Below are positions 24,674 through 35,535 of a stretch of DNA of 64,000 nucleotides, one piece after another. How positions within the stretch are numbered: the first letter of the stretch is position 1; the number at the start of each line of letters is the position of its first letter. Position numbers and translations under genes: made by a program. Origin of the DNA: Rutidosis leptorrhynchoides. Lineage: Eukaryota; Streptophyta; Magnoliopsida; Asterales; Asteraceae. The notes under the pieces were generated by a model that saw only the letters and a list, made by a program, of their open reading frames with translations, ran no database searches and was not told the DNA's origin. The DNA is taken from NCBI RefSeq assembly GCF_046630445.1, contig NC_092333.1, forward strand, positions 718,076,001-718,140,000, given 5' to 3'.

Positions 24674-25731
24674 TATTGGACTGTTGGACTTTTCGGACTA
24701 TTTTGGACTACTAACGATGGACTACTAACATAAAATGTTAAAAATTGTTATATAAGTATTCTATGAACTTGCTTTATTTTATTCATATGTCGTATTATTA
24801 TCTGAATCATTATTATTGTTATAGGTTCATGAATCCAAGGACGACGACCATATTTTTAATAAGCTGAAAACTTATTATTAATATACTTTTACTACCGTGA
24901 GTATATAGTCCCATTTTTAAACTCTAAAAATATTTTGGGATGAGAATACATGCATTTTATGTTTTACGCCATAGACACAAGTATTTAAAATATATTCTAC
25001 GTTGAGTTATACCACTTTGCATATCTTCCCTAATAGCTTGGTAACTAATATTTATATGTTGCAAGAACATGTATTCGCGAATCCTATTGATAGATCTATC
25101 GGGTTTGACAACCCCAACCGGGCTAGTCGCTCTAGTATCGTAAACGGTTGCATAGTACTTCGTTTTTACTACACTTGGTACAGTGTAGGGAGATTTCATA
25201 ATAAAGAGAATATGCCACATTAATGGTTAAGTATGGTTACCGAAGCGCTCAACAACTTATAGAATACTTTTATACACTTGCGAGTGTACATATATTTATA
25301 ACTATGAAATCTTGTGATCTATATTTATATCGATGATAAACCTATATATCTCACCAACTTTTGTGTTGACTGTTTACGCATGTTTATTCTCATGTCCTTA
25401 AGAAAGTCTTCCACTGTTGCATTATCTGAGCAAGCTGTGCATGGAGTCTCATACTTTTATTTAAATAAAGTGTTACATTCAATAAAACCTTTGTCATGTA
25501 TTATATTCGACTGTTACGTCACATGTGTAGTATTTGAAAACCGATGTATTTTGGGGATTATTTCTTAAATAATCGCCCACTTGTTTAAAACATGTATTAT
25601 GTATAATAATGATGTGCTTTTTATGAAACGGATGCAATATTTTCTAAAACGTATCATATAGAGGTCAAATACCTCGCTATGGGACCAATGAGAACGTACT
25701 GCGTTTATAGTAATATGGACGGGTCGTTTCA
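23679..25731 (+). repeat. Tandem duplicate of the 3' LTR tail of element P (about 2.05 kb)
   Basis: Begins ATCCTTGTTCAATTCC, matching 3' LTR position 21637, and continues collinearly to the LTR end at 25731, where the target duplication CATTC follows. The duplication therefore lies inside the inserted element's boundaries and is not a second insertion. Confidence 0.9.
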
Positions 25732-25736
25732 CATTC

Positions 25737-26680
25737 GAATTACAACTTTTACTCATGAAAAGTGACACCTTTTACCCCTAACTATAAGTCACAACTATAA
25801 GTCATTTGACCCTTTCCTTCCCTGTTGAAAACAACATATCCTACTTACACTCAACTCACGAAAACGATCAAAATTTTCGTTGAAAATAGTATATAAGGAA
25901 TGTTTATTAAAGTTAGTGACCCGGGCGAAGCCAGAATTTTGGATGAGTGGGGTCATAATATAATACCGAAATGTAACAAGCCTTAAAAATTAAATAATAA
26001 ACTATGATTACATACCAACATAAATAATCGAGTTATCTAACATAAATGTACTCTACGATCTTTTCCTCGTCGAAAACGATCCATAATCGCTTGTAGAAGG
26101 TCGTGTACTTATACCCTAATTAGTGTAAATCATAAATTAATCATATAAATAATTAGGTAACTACTCAAATTGTTATGTTGATCGAATAATATTAAATAAA
26201 TGGGCTGTTTTTTTTCTAGCTCCTTGCTAGAATTTTAATAATATTTCAGCCGTTCAAAAAAAAAAAAATTAAATAAATGGGCTGTGTTTTTAAAGTACCG
26301 TATGGAAATCTAAAATTGCCTAGCCGCCGAAAACGTTAAAAAGAGATTGCATCGAGTATTTTAGTTGTTTAATGGGGTCATTTATATAAATGTGCTGGTG
26401 TCAATTCATTAAACTCCATAAGATTTACCCTATTTTTAACATATATACTACATGGCAAACTCATCGATGATCCAATTTGTAAGGAATGAGGAGCAACAAC
26501 GTCATTTTGGATTTTGATTAATTAGTCCACGTTGTTACCTTCTGCAGACATCCATGGACATGTTGTATATAAATTTTTATACGATGAATATGATAAAAGT
26601 TGCTACTTTACTAGTAAAAAAAGTTCGGTATTTAAAATCGGTTTTGATCAAGCATAGAATCGATGTACTGGGTTCGGTCC
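25737..26680. other. Intergenic AT-rich stretch with a small non-LTR insertion
   Basis: No gene recognised. The patch around 25915-25950 (GGGCGAAGCCAGAATTTTGG) resembles sequence common near plant DNA transposon ends, but no boundaries are seen. A 59-bp poly(A)-ended insertion is listed separately. Confidence 0.45.
26209..26267 (+). mobile_element. Severely 5'-truncated non-LTR retrotransposon (LINE/SINE 3' end)
   Basis: 59 bp ending in a poly(A) run and flanked by a perfect 18-bp target duplication, ATTAAATAAATGGGCTGT at 26191-26208 and 26268-26285. The insert TCTAGCTCCTTGCTAG ... CAGCCGTTC(A)n looks like the 3' end of a plant LINE. Long target duplications plus a poly(A) tail are diagnostic of target-primed reverse transcription. 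Confidence 0.85.
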
Positions 26681-27380
26681 ATGCTTGAAAACAACTAAAG
26701 GGGGATTTATTGGTCATTTGAATTTAACTCTCCGGTCCGGTGTACCGTGAATAACCCCTTGTGAGATGAAGATCTCGACAAGGGTGGTTAAGCGTCGACC
26801 CACCATCGACGGGGTAACCGGTAGTTGATGATTCGGGAGGGATATCAGGGTTTATGCTCGTTAATTGGTTACCTGTAATCGTGAGTAAGTCGGGTGATAT
26901 GCTGTAAGTTCGGTAGTGCGGGCAAGGGTTGCACTTTAAGAGTAGCGCGAGTAGTCTGTTTGGGATCCTTTGATACTAAAAGTAGTATATGTGCAAGTCC
27001 AGGTGAAATCCCCTCCTCCCCTGTATCGTGGCTTGGACCTCTTATTTATAGTGCAATCTTCCTTTCTTCCTTTCTCCACCAGTTCCACGTAATAAGGCCA
27101 AGGGATCGTGATCTGTCCTAACAGTACTACCTTGCATGAGAGGCTGACAAAAGTAAAAAGCATCCCATCGGGCCTGGTTTCTGTCTGCTATATATTCTCT
27201 GCCAACTACAGTGCCTTCTGGCAGGTCATACATTGACCAAGTGTGGTTTTTGTCATCGCGCGCTCAGTCATGTCTTGCACGCTTAGCATTGTGATGTGCT
27301 ATTTATGCGGCACGTGAGGATCACGTGTGATGCGCTACATGAGCTAATTGGGTATGCGTATCATCAACTCCCCCCAATTC
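26681..27380 (-). mobile_element. LTR and polypurine tract of a probable Tat-type Ty3/gypsy element, minus orientation
   Basis: The right edge reads GTATCATCA followed by ACTCCCCCCAATTC. On the minus strand this is a polypurine tract GAATTGGGGGGAGT followed by an LTR start TGATGATACG (LTR end at 27366). A TATA-like CTATAAATAAG lies on the minus strand near 27042-27052. The left edge is uncertain (about 26440-26690). G-run polypurine tracts and this LTR style suggest the Tat lineage, but no pol is present to prove it. Confidence 0.5.
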
Positions 27381-28880
27381 AATAATATGCGCAAGGATTG
27401 CGCATGGTGTTGAACTCAACCAATCAATCATCTTCTTTCATGCGTCAAGTAATTTGTTTTTAAAAATTTTTAAAAGTTTGGGGTGTGTAAGAAATAACAA
27501 TGACTGATAGGGTGCATTTAATGCGTAATGATTTTGTCGGCGTCTGTCTGTTGTACAGATCAGAGAGTTGTTCCAGTCGTTATTGTCACATCATTGTTTG
27601 TTACTCCTTCTTTCTATGCACGTTGTGTGACACGTGTTTCTTTCTTGGCCATTTATCTTTTAACCACCCTGTTTTCAACTTCTTTTAGATGCTTTGATTT
27701 TTTACTCCCCTGTAAATACCTCATAAGTTCGTCCAAAGTTTTTGCCTTCTCAGCTCTCTTTGATCAAGTGCAAATTTCTTCTCCTACGTTTAGTGCTTTA
27801 CGCTTCATTTTTAAGGATTAAAGTGAGCGCGTTCCTCATTCCTTTTCTTTTGTTTGTTAAATATTTTGAATGTTTTGACATAAATGGCTTCTACTTCCAC
27901 CGCCGAGCTGATAATTCCGAAGATATTCGATCAATTATTAAAAGACAGGACATTAGAGAAATTCTAGATTGGTACCCTCCGTTACAGGCGCTAAATCATG
28001 TTACGCCTTTGCCTGGTCAGCGCGCTAACCATTCGATTCTAAAAAAGGGTCACCATTTATCGCGAGGTCATGCAGCAAGGGAACTTGCGCTACCCTCCTA
28101 CTCCCTTTTTCATGGACGTTCTTCATCATTAGTATCAGTGTCGGACATTTGCATCTGTATAGCGCTTGCCGCATCGCGTATTTTGAGATGTGATGCAATC
28201 ATTTCCAACTTGTGCCCACTTTAAATTTCTTCAAGAAAGTGTTCTCGTATCAAAAGAGACAAAGAAGTTGGTATTTGTTTAACAATAGGGTAAATTTTGT
28301 GGCGCCAGTGAAGGCTAGTGTTCGTGCGAAGTGAAAGAACACATTCTTTTATATTGATAATTCTTTTATCCCTGCCACCTGTGCTAGGATGCTCGTGTGG
28401 CATACGTGTGAGCTACTCTTTCCAGTTTGAACGATAAACCGATTCCGACTGATGTTGAGGAGCAGATGCTTGCTTGGTTTAGAAACCGCCAGCTTCGCAT
28501 GCGCAACTATAGTCATAAAGTTCTTCGGTTTGCAAACATGTGCTCTTATGCAACCGCCTTGCCAGTTATCAAAGATGCTAACGATCATGGTAGGCGGTGG
28601 ATATGCGCTGACTTCCTTATATAATTTTGTTGTTACTATATTTTTCACATGCTAACTCTTTATTACTTTGTTTGTTGTAGTTATGTTGCTTAAAAGAAAG
28701 GACATTGGATGATATTTCGTTGATTAAAGTAGCCGATGGGGAATACCCACTCCACGATTTTCACCTACATTCCCACGAGCTACATCGAACAAACCTTGGT
28801 ATTTTTTAACTTTATGAATTTTTTTTATTTTCGTCACTTCTGTCTAAGTCACTTTCACCTTGATCTTGGATAACAAGTTT
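27381..28880 (+). mobile_element. Interior of the Tat-like element with plus-strand (antisense to the element) gene-like fragments
   Basis: Antisense to the LTR there are gene-like pieces on the plus strand: an ATG-led piece at about 27883 (ASTSTAELIIPKIF), a stretch with REILDWYPPLQALN near 27955, a longer open stretch about 28427-28624 (VEEQMLAWFRNR ... KVLRFANMCSYATALP) and a further piece at 28681-28810 after an acceptor-like TTGTTGTAG. Some Tat-lineage elements are known to carry an additional antisense frame between pol and the 3' LTR; position and orientation fit that. The frame is broken. I do not recognise a domain. Confidence 0.4.
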
Positions 28881-29192
28881 AATTTCTCACATGGAAGTCT
28901 AATTAATATACATAACTTGTTCGAGTTCGACATGTAATCATAATTACTGTGTAATTAGTTAATGACATAATTATTAAGCCAAATTAATCTACAATTAACA
29001 AGTTAGCTTAAAGGGACTAATTTTATATAATGTTATGTTATGAAATATGATAGATTCATAGATATAGATGTATAAATATATAGATAGATGTATATAAGAT
29101 AAAAGATAGATAGATATATAGAGAGATAATAGACTTAACTGTTGTGTTTGCTGTCAACCTTAGTTCACAACTTTCACGCGTTATTTATAAAA

Positions 29193-29596
29193 CTAGTGAA
29201 ATGACCTGTGGAAACACGTGTTTGTTTAAACGAAACAGTTTAATGATATGTTTTACGTATTAAGTGAATGTAAATGTTAAAGTCATTTAGTTTATTGCCC
29301 CGTGGAACCACGGATTTCGACTAAGAAACTTGCCGTTGATTTTACAAACTTAAAGTTCGCTCAAAGTTGAGTATTTATATTTATATTTTTAATAATAATA
29401 ATAAAATAATAAATGTCTTTTAAATTTTTTTAGAAAAATAAAATTATAATTTAGGAGAGATTAATATTTCATTTTATAAAAGATTTCGTATTATTTTTTA
29501 AATTAAATTAATATATAATTATGACATCATCATTCTGAAAGTTAAGCTTAATGATGACATCATAATTTTAGAGGTTTATTACACTATATAGATAGA
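29193..29596 (-). mobile_element. Non-autonomous Helitron (404 bp), minus orientation
   Basis: Sits exactly between A (29192) and T (29597). On the minus strand it starts TCTATCTATATAG and ends ...CATTTCACTAG, i.e. 5' TC and 3' CTAG. A subterminal, now imperfect hairpin (ACACGTG ... CACAGGT, 5 of 7 pairs) lies about 10 nt before CTAG. Copies A, B and E have uninterrupted sequence at this site (e.g. TTATAAAATGTGATCACAAT near 3209), so both ends are fixed by comparison. No target duplication, as expected for Helitrons. No coding capacity. Confidence 0.85.
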
Positions 29597-29905
29597 TATG
29601 ATTACAATAGAATTTTCGGTACTATACCAAAAAGTAACATCTTTTACACAAATAAAAAACAAAGCTTTTCGGTGATACCGAAACGTACAAATATACATCG
29701 AAATAGGATTACGGTAATGTAGATAAGTACTAATGTATACCAAAAAGTAAGATATCAATAATATCGAAGAGTTTAGATATCTACGCAAAAGTATTCCAAA
29801 AGTAGTCAAAATTTGTATCGAAAATAACATTCGAGTCGAATATACCGAAAAGTAGAAGGCTGATAAACCTACGACCCAAATTCGTTATTCGAGGATGGTA
29901 AAATA

Positions 29906-30327
29906 TAGGGATGGCCTAAAACTTCGTACCCGATGGGGAAACCCGAAACCCGATATTTTTGGGCCTGGTTCGGGCCGGTAAATGGGTCTCGAGCCGGGCA
30001 TGGTTTTAGACACAAACTCGATTACCCGGCCCGTATACCAAAAAAATACCCGAGTCCATATACCCTGCCCGTATACCCGCTTACTCGGCCCGTATACCTA
30101 ATTACCCGGCCCATATACCCAATTAAGACTCGTGTACCTGTGAGAAAACCCGTTTTCCCCAATAGTTCGTAAGCAGATGGGGACCCGAACACCTGTGGGG
30201 AAACCCGTTTACCCGCTAGTTTTAAGTAAATGGGGACCCGGCGAATCCGGGTCCGAATTTAGACCGGGTTTTTTAATCGAGTTCGAGTATGAGATTACGT
30301 AAATCCGACCCGATACCATCCCCAGTG
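29906..30327 (+). mobile_element. Non-autonomous hAT-like element (422 bp) upstream of F-box C
   Basis: At the position equivalent to 3539-3990 in gene B, with the same 8-bp flanks (GTAAAATA at 29898-29905, CTAAAATA at 30328-30335). Ends TAGGGATGG and, in complement, CTGGGGATGG are better inverted repeats than in B. The interior has CCCGTATACC repeats and no transposase. Confidence 0.75.
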
Positions 30328-30936
30328 CTAAAATATTAGTGAGCTCAACAATAATTTAAGCCCCTTAAAGTTGGGTATCCCACTAACAATTCAATTCACT
30401 CAACAACTTAAACCTAAATTACTGTCTGTTGAAAATATCATTCATTTCATCTTTATCTTTCACCCGTAAAATTAAAGACTTTGTAACAATTATACGGCCC
30501 AATTACTCTACCCAAATTCGTAGATCATCAAATCGTAATTATTCATCGGCCCAATTTAAGCCCCGTAAAAGTATCTTTCACCCGTAAAAGTGAGAATCGA
30601 TAATTACACCTCTCGATTCTGAAACGTAGAACGATTCACAAGTAGCAGGGCTTCATTCGCAGGCGACTGAAGAAATTTACAATCGATTCTGAAACCTAGA
30701 ACGATTCACAGTTACTCTATTTTTTCTAATTGGTGATTTGATTGGTGATTTTAATATGAGGATTCGAATTTTCTGATGATTTGATTGGTTATATTTTGAC
30801 TTGGTAGATTTAATTTGTGTTTATGAAACTTCATAATCACTCTAATTGGTTTTAGTACTTGGTTGTTATTGATAACGCTTTTACTTTTTGTTTTTATTTA
30901 TTAAATATATAATATATATACTTGATTGATTAATTG

Positions 30937-31129
30937 ATGGTGTACCTCCTTTGTGATCATCTGGATTATGCCTTGCACAGATTTCATTATCACCACATGG
31001 AACAAGCAAGCCCCATCGTCAGTTGTTGCAACAACATCTACAGAACAAGAAGAAGAAAAGTAAAAGAGGCAAAGTCTGGCGCGGAGAATACCGATATCCA
31101 CAACCCTCTAAAAAATATGCAAACTTCAG
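30937..31129 (+). CDS. F-box gene C, exon 1 (predicted)
   Basis: ATG GTG TAC CTC at 30937 opens a 64-codon frame (MVYLLCDHLDYALHRFHYHH, then MEQASPIVSCCNN and a basic TRRRKVKEAK segment) that ends at a good donor TTCAG|GTAAGA. One base is left over, matching the phase needed by exon 2. Compared with gene B the differences include in-frame indels, which suggests protein-level constraint. This exon is needed for C to have a start: exon 2 has no ATG in front of the F-box. No known domain. Confidence 0.65.
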
Positions 31130-31857
31130 GTAAGAAATTTATATCTAAGTATTTTTTGGTGTTTAAAGTTTGTGTCTTTATTTTACTAAATAGATGTGAA
31201 ATGTGATGTGAATTGGGTATTATGTATGTATGAATTGTTTGATTTGATGAAACCGCTCCAGTATCCAAAATGGGAAGGTTAGCTAGCTCATATCAATTAA
31301 TTAATGGAGAAATCTACTATTAATATGTTTCGATATATACACACATACATATTATATCTTGCCTTTTTCTTTTCTTCTGATCATATTATATCTTGCCTTT
31401 TTCTTTAATGGCTAAATCTACTATTATTAATTAATTAATTAAATAATTATACCAGGATTCAAAATTTTTGCTGATTTGATTGTTACGTTTTGATTTTGTA
31501 GATTGAGTTGGTGTTTATGAAACTTCATAATCATCACTCTAATTGGTTTTAGTAATTGGTTGTTGTTGTTGTTGATAAGATTGTTACTGTTTCTCTTATA
31601 TATATGCTTGATTGATTGATAAATGATGGTGTACCCCCTAATTTGTGATCATCTGGCGTATGCCTTGCACAGATTTTTTCATTACCACATGGAACGACAT
31701 AGGATTTTTGTAGTTAGTTAACTTATTTCCAAACATTAGCTTTTTCTTTAAATATAATTTTTAAAAAAATGATATGGTGATGAAAAAAGTATCTATGGTT
31801 ACAGTATTTTAGTATGTACCGACAACCACGAGGTTGCTGCAACAGTAGCCAGTCCAG

Positions 31858-31888
<31 letters not shown>

Positions 31889-32026
31889 ATGCTTCTTAAG
31901 CAACACCTCTACTTTATTAACAACCACCCTTGTCGTTTTATTCAATTCGTGAAGTTTTGTTTTTTTGGTTGTTAAACATTAAAATCAATTATACATTATG
32001 ATGTATTGCACTGCATTGCATTGCAG
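31130..32026 (+). other. Predicted intron of F-box gene C
   Basis: GT at 31130 and AG at 32025-32026 after TGCATTGCATTGCAG. It contains the exon-1 duplicate relic also present in gene B (about 31620-31700, TTGTGATCATCTGGCGTATG), and a (TG)n microsatellite at about 31858-31888 that is shorter in gene B (about 5615-5628). Confidence 0.6.
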
Positions 32027-33405
32027 GTGGGGCTTCCATTTATCATCATCATAAAAAACAAAAAAAATCAACCCGTGTTGTATCGTCAAAAATTAAAATA
32101 TCGGGTGGTGATGAGTTGCTGGTTGACAACATATACAACATCCTGTCTAGAATGCCTCTAAAATCTTTGGCTCGTTTTCAATGTGTAAGCAAGGTATGGT
32201 GCAACTATATTAACGATCCGTACCTTGAAATCATGCATGCCAAACGAGCTATGAAAGAGCCCATGATGCTCATGATGTTCGAGTTAGATCTATATCCGTA
32301 TGCATCTGCATCACTCACTATGTTGGTAACTAAACAAGAAGAAGAAGAAAAATCTGGTGCAACTAGTCATGAAGAGGTGGTGATCACAACAAAGAAGAAT
32401 CCACCAACACCATATATGGAGTTTGTCTGTAAAGACTGGGGTCCTAGATATTACATAGGAAAAAAAATAACTATAGGTTCCTGCAAGGGTCTGATATTTT
32501 CATCACAAGACAACAACGTAGACGACGGCACCACTGTTTTACTTGTGATCAATCCTTTAAAGAAAGAATCTTATAAGCTGCCACCCATCAAAATTTGGTC
32601 ATGTAATACATCAGCATATGAAGAACGCGAGGCATGCGGGCTTGGTTATGATGATTCTAGTAATACTTACAAAATGGTGTGTGTTGTGCTTCGAAATCAA
32701 CAAAAGAAGATCAAGTCGTATTGGCCCGATCAAGGTGATGTGGTGAAGGAGGATTTATGCACCATGGTACATGCATTTGGGGGCACAGACTCATCATCAT
32801 CATCATCATCATCATGGCGTGAGATACCCGCAATTCCAGCGTATCCCATAAGTGGTGAAGCTGTATTTGCTAATGGATGCTTGCACTGGTTGGTTTGTTA
32901 TAATCTTAAGTATTTGTCATTTGATGCAGTAAGTAAAGTAATATGTTTTGACATGAAGAAAGAGGAATTTGGGTTGATAGATCCTCCTTATAATACACAT
33001 ATTGATCGTACGGGTAGGGAGCATTTGGTTGATCTAGATGGTCAAGTTGGACTTGTGTATGATGATATCATGACGTCCTACATAGAGGTGTGGTTACTAC
33101 TCAATCATCATCATAATAATAAAACAACAAAATGTTGGAGTTGGGTCCTCCATTGCCGGTTCGATAGAAAACCGCCTCTTGCTCCTAAGATGTTTATAAA
33201 GGTTATAGGATACTGGAACAAGGATGCAGGCGACTTATTAATAACAGACGGTTGTCGGAGACGCTTGTTTATTTACCGCTTAAAACATGGCGTTTTGCAT
33301 GAAGCCAACTTTATTCTTGAGGGTTATGCACCATCTGGATCAGATATTCGACTGTACCAACCTACGTTTTCTTCCATCCTCCACCATTGTTCAATCAACG
33401 GATGA
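32027..33405 (+). CDS. F-box protein with F-box-associated domain, gene C, main exon
   Basis: Probable SCF ubiquitin-ligase substrate receptor, paralogue of gene B; target unknown. The exon is open from the acceptor at 32026 and encodes 458 residues (about 523 with exon 1). F-box near LVDNIYNILSRMPLKSLARF and VSKVWCNYI; FBA region with GSCKGLIFSS, VINPLKKESYKLPPI, GLGYDDSSNTYKMV, a serine run before WREIPAIP, VFANGCLHWL and EEFGLIDPP; C-terminus YQPTFSSILHHCSING as in B. The codon aligned with B's ATG is TCG here, so the F-box part has no upstream ATG of its own. Several in-frame indels separate it from B and no frame is broken, so it is probably functional if spliced. Confidence 0.88.
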
Positions 33406-34170
33406 TCGCTTCTCTTTTCTACTAAGTAGAAAACTAGTATATGCAAATTTATAGAGTAAACTTTATTATTTATCATGAATGATAAGCATGTTTAATTTAT
33501 TATATTGTGAAGATAATAAATACATCTTGTTCGTTCTTGAAAGCAGTTTTCCAAGGTTTGTAATTCATTTTGCCTTCAAATGTGTTTGCTTCACCACATT
33601 CATACAGGGATTCGGCCTACTCTGTTCTTACTTTCATTTTGGATTTTTTTTATAGTTTTATTTAGTTGTTTCAAGCACAAATTTTAGTTAAACATATGAT
33701 GGCTGTACGTTCAATTCGAGTTTAAATTTAGTGTTTTAAGCCTAGATTGAAAATCTTTTTATCAGTTTAACTTTCTCTGGAAATTTGAGATTTTGTTGCT
33801 GTTACTGGTGATAGGTTTAAAGATTCGATTGCTTCGTTTAAGATCATAGAATAAATCAGTCGGAATTGCTTCGTTTAAGATCATAGATGTTCCGAATGAG
33901 TTCATGTTGTTTCTCCACTGGCTAATTTTTCATTTCACATCACAATCAGTGATTAAGCAATTGGTAGGTAAATAATGACTACAAAATTTACAATTTACGG
34001 AGATCGGAGAGAATAAGGCAACCTGATAATCGTAAAATTTGACGAGGCGAGGTTGCTTTGATCGTTGATTATAATAACCGCTCGTATCATCGCATGTGAT
34101 TGCCGTTAGTTCATTTTCCGACGATATATATATGTAGCGTTGCTCTATTTTGGAACGGATACCAAGTAAA
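33406..34170. other. 3' flank of F-box gene C, then unassigned sequence
   Basis: Up to about 33860 it matches the 3' flanks of B and D. A word TTGCTTCGTTTAAGATCATAGA is repeated at about 33830 and 33867. From about 33880 to 34170 nothing is recognised. Confidence 0.55.
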
Positions 34171-34776
34171 AAAAATTGTTATCAAGGGGTCGGATTTGAG
34201 CGGGCCTAAGTAATTCAAGACTCGAACCCAGTTAAAAAATCATGTCTCAAGTTCGAACTTATACCCGTCGGGTTCTTGGATTTTTTTACGAGTAAACGGA
34301 GATCCCCATTTATTTACCAACTCTGGAGTTACCGTTTTTCTCACGGATATCGAATATCCCCGTTATTAGCTAATCTCATTCACCATCCATCTATTTCAAT
34401 TTTTTTTATAGCGCTATTAAATTGAATACTAAAGCTAAATAAATATATATAGAAATTGCGGGCATGACTAAACGTTTTCCCCATGTACTTTGTATCATGA
34501 GATAGGGAGAGATCATGAGTTCGATCATTAGGGATGACATGATTTTCTTTAAAACAATTGAACATCAATAATGGTGGTATATATTAACCCTATAGGGAGG
34601 TTTTACCGGATTCGTACACGGACCTCTACCCATGATCACTGCCCGAATGAATGTGTTCCCGGTTACTGTTGATCGGGTTCGGGTTTCCGCCCGAAAGAGT
34701 GTGATACGTGCAAATAATGAGGTTTCGTTGAAATAAATGATATGCCAAAAATATCGTCGTCCAAAAAAAAAAATAG

Positions 34777-34864
<88 letters not shown>

Positions 34865-35154
34865 AAAAATAGTAAAATATCACATTGTAGCTTATATTAT
34901 TATTACTAAATTTTACTATTGTTATGAATGAAATTGATATCCCCTTCGAGTCGGGTATACGGGTATATGGGCCGGGAATACAGCCGAGGTATGCGGGATT
35001 TTATATCTAAACCTATACCTATACCCGAACAAGGACAAAAATTGTAAAACCATTTCATACCCCTGCCCAAGACCCGAATACCTGGACCTGCACCCGGCTC
35101 AAAAGTGTCGGGTTTCGGATTTACCCATCGAGTACGGGTCTTTTTGCCATCCTA
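34171..35154 (-). mobile_element. Probable hAT-like CCCGTA-repeat element in reverse orientation, with (TA)n and a tRNA-like segment
   Basis: The right end GTCTTTTTGCCATCCTA (35138-35154) is the complement of an end like TAGGATGGCAAAAAGAC, close to the hAT-like elements at 3539 and 29906. The interior has GGGTATACGGGTATATGG repeats (about 34955-35140) and a similar patch at about 34185-34360. Between them lie (TA)n at about 34779-34859 and a possible insertion (about 34400-34740) with a B-box-like GAGTTCGATCATT at 34518. The left end is not fixed. Confidence 0.45.
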
Positions 35155-35304
35155 CTCTATCTAGCAGTTTAATCTTGTTTTTTTAACTTGTAAACTTCAT
35201 CTTCATAAATTTTTACAAGCTTACGAGAAAAATAAGTTACTTAATAGATTATAAAAATAAGTTATCATCTTATAAAATGAGAAATCACATTTAGGTGTTT
35301 GTTG

Positions 35305-35532
35305 TGTGATCAAAATGCAGATTTTACTGAACATTTGTTCTTTAAATGCAGCTTCTCTAATAAGTGTGGGAGATTATGAAAGGTAAACTATTGTTTAAAG
35401 GTTTACCAAATAGTCTAAGGGATATAGTTGAGGTTATGTCAAAATACCCAGAGAAAAATCAGATTTGAAGTATTATTACAAGGCTTGTTATTGATGTTGC
35501 AGTGTACTTTGTCTGGTGTGAAAGGAATCGAT
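35305..35532 (+). pseudogene. LINE reverse-transcriptase C-terminal (zf-RVT) fragment
   Basis: Translates in pieces to CDQNADFTEHLFFKC, then VWEIMKGKLLFKGLPNSLRD and VIDVAVYFVWCERNR, the typical C-terminal zinc-binding region of plant LINE reverse transcriptases (HLFF.C ... VW ... W.ERN). One frame change (near 35364) and one stop (near 35466) show it is dead. A poly(T) run at 35536 directly abuts it. Confidence 0.7.
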
Positions 35533-35535
35533 GTT

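Larger units (their letters stand above)
9396..25731 (+). mobile_element. Element P: large non-autonomous LTR retrotransposon (LARD-like), Ty3/gypsy-related, with nested and duplicated parts
   Basis: Flanked by a perfect 5-bp target duplication CATTC (9391-9395 and 25732-25736). Order: 5' LTR (9396-16907, split by a nested solo LTR at 10145-14637), primer-binding site at 16910 (TGGTATCAGAGC, initiator-methionine tRNA type), internal region 16908-20795, 3' LTR 20796-23678, then a tandem second copy of the 3' LTR tail (23679-25731). No protease, reverse transcriptase, RNase H or integrase can be recognised in the 3.9-kb interior, as in LARD elements. LTR ends, primer site and pre-LTR tract match element Q and the chromovirus R. 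The LTRs differ at roughly 2-5% of sites in the blocks I compared, so it is clearly older than Q. Confidence 0.85.
28929..30936 (+). other. Upstream and putative 5' regulatory region of F-box gene C, with Helitron and hAT insertions
   Basis: Matches the block upstream of gene B (from about 2956) and copy E (from about 53534). Two insertions interrupt it: a Helitron (29193-29596) and the hAT-like element shared with B (29906-30327). Otherwise noncoding; it ends in TTGATTGATTAATTG before the exon 1 ATG. Confidence 0.65.

Noticed and set aside
23679-25731. A separate solo LTR inserted next to element P
   Set aside because: It lacks the first about 840 bp of the LTR and the only target duplication CATTC flanks the whole P structure, so a duplication within P fits better.
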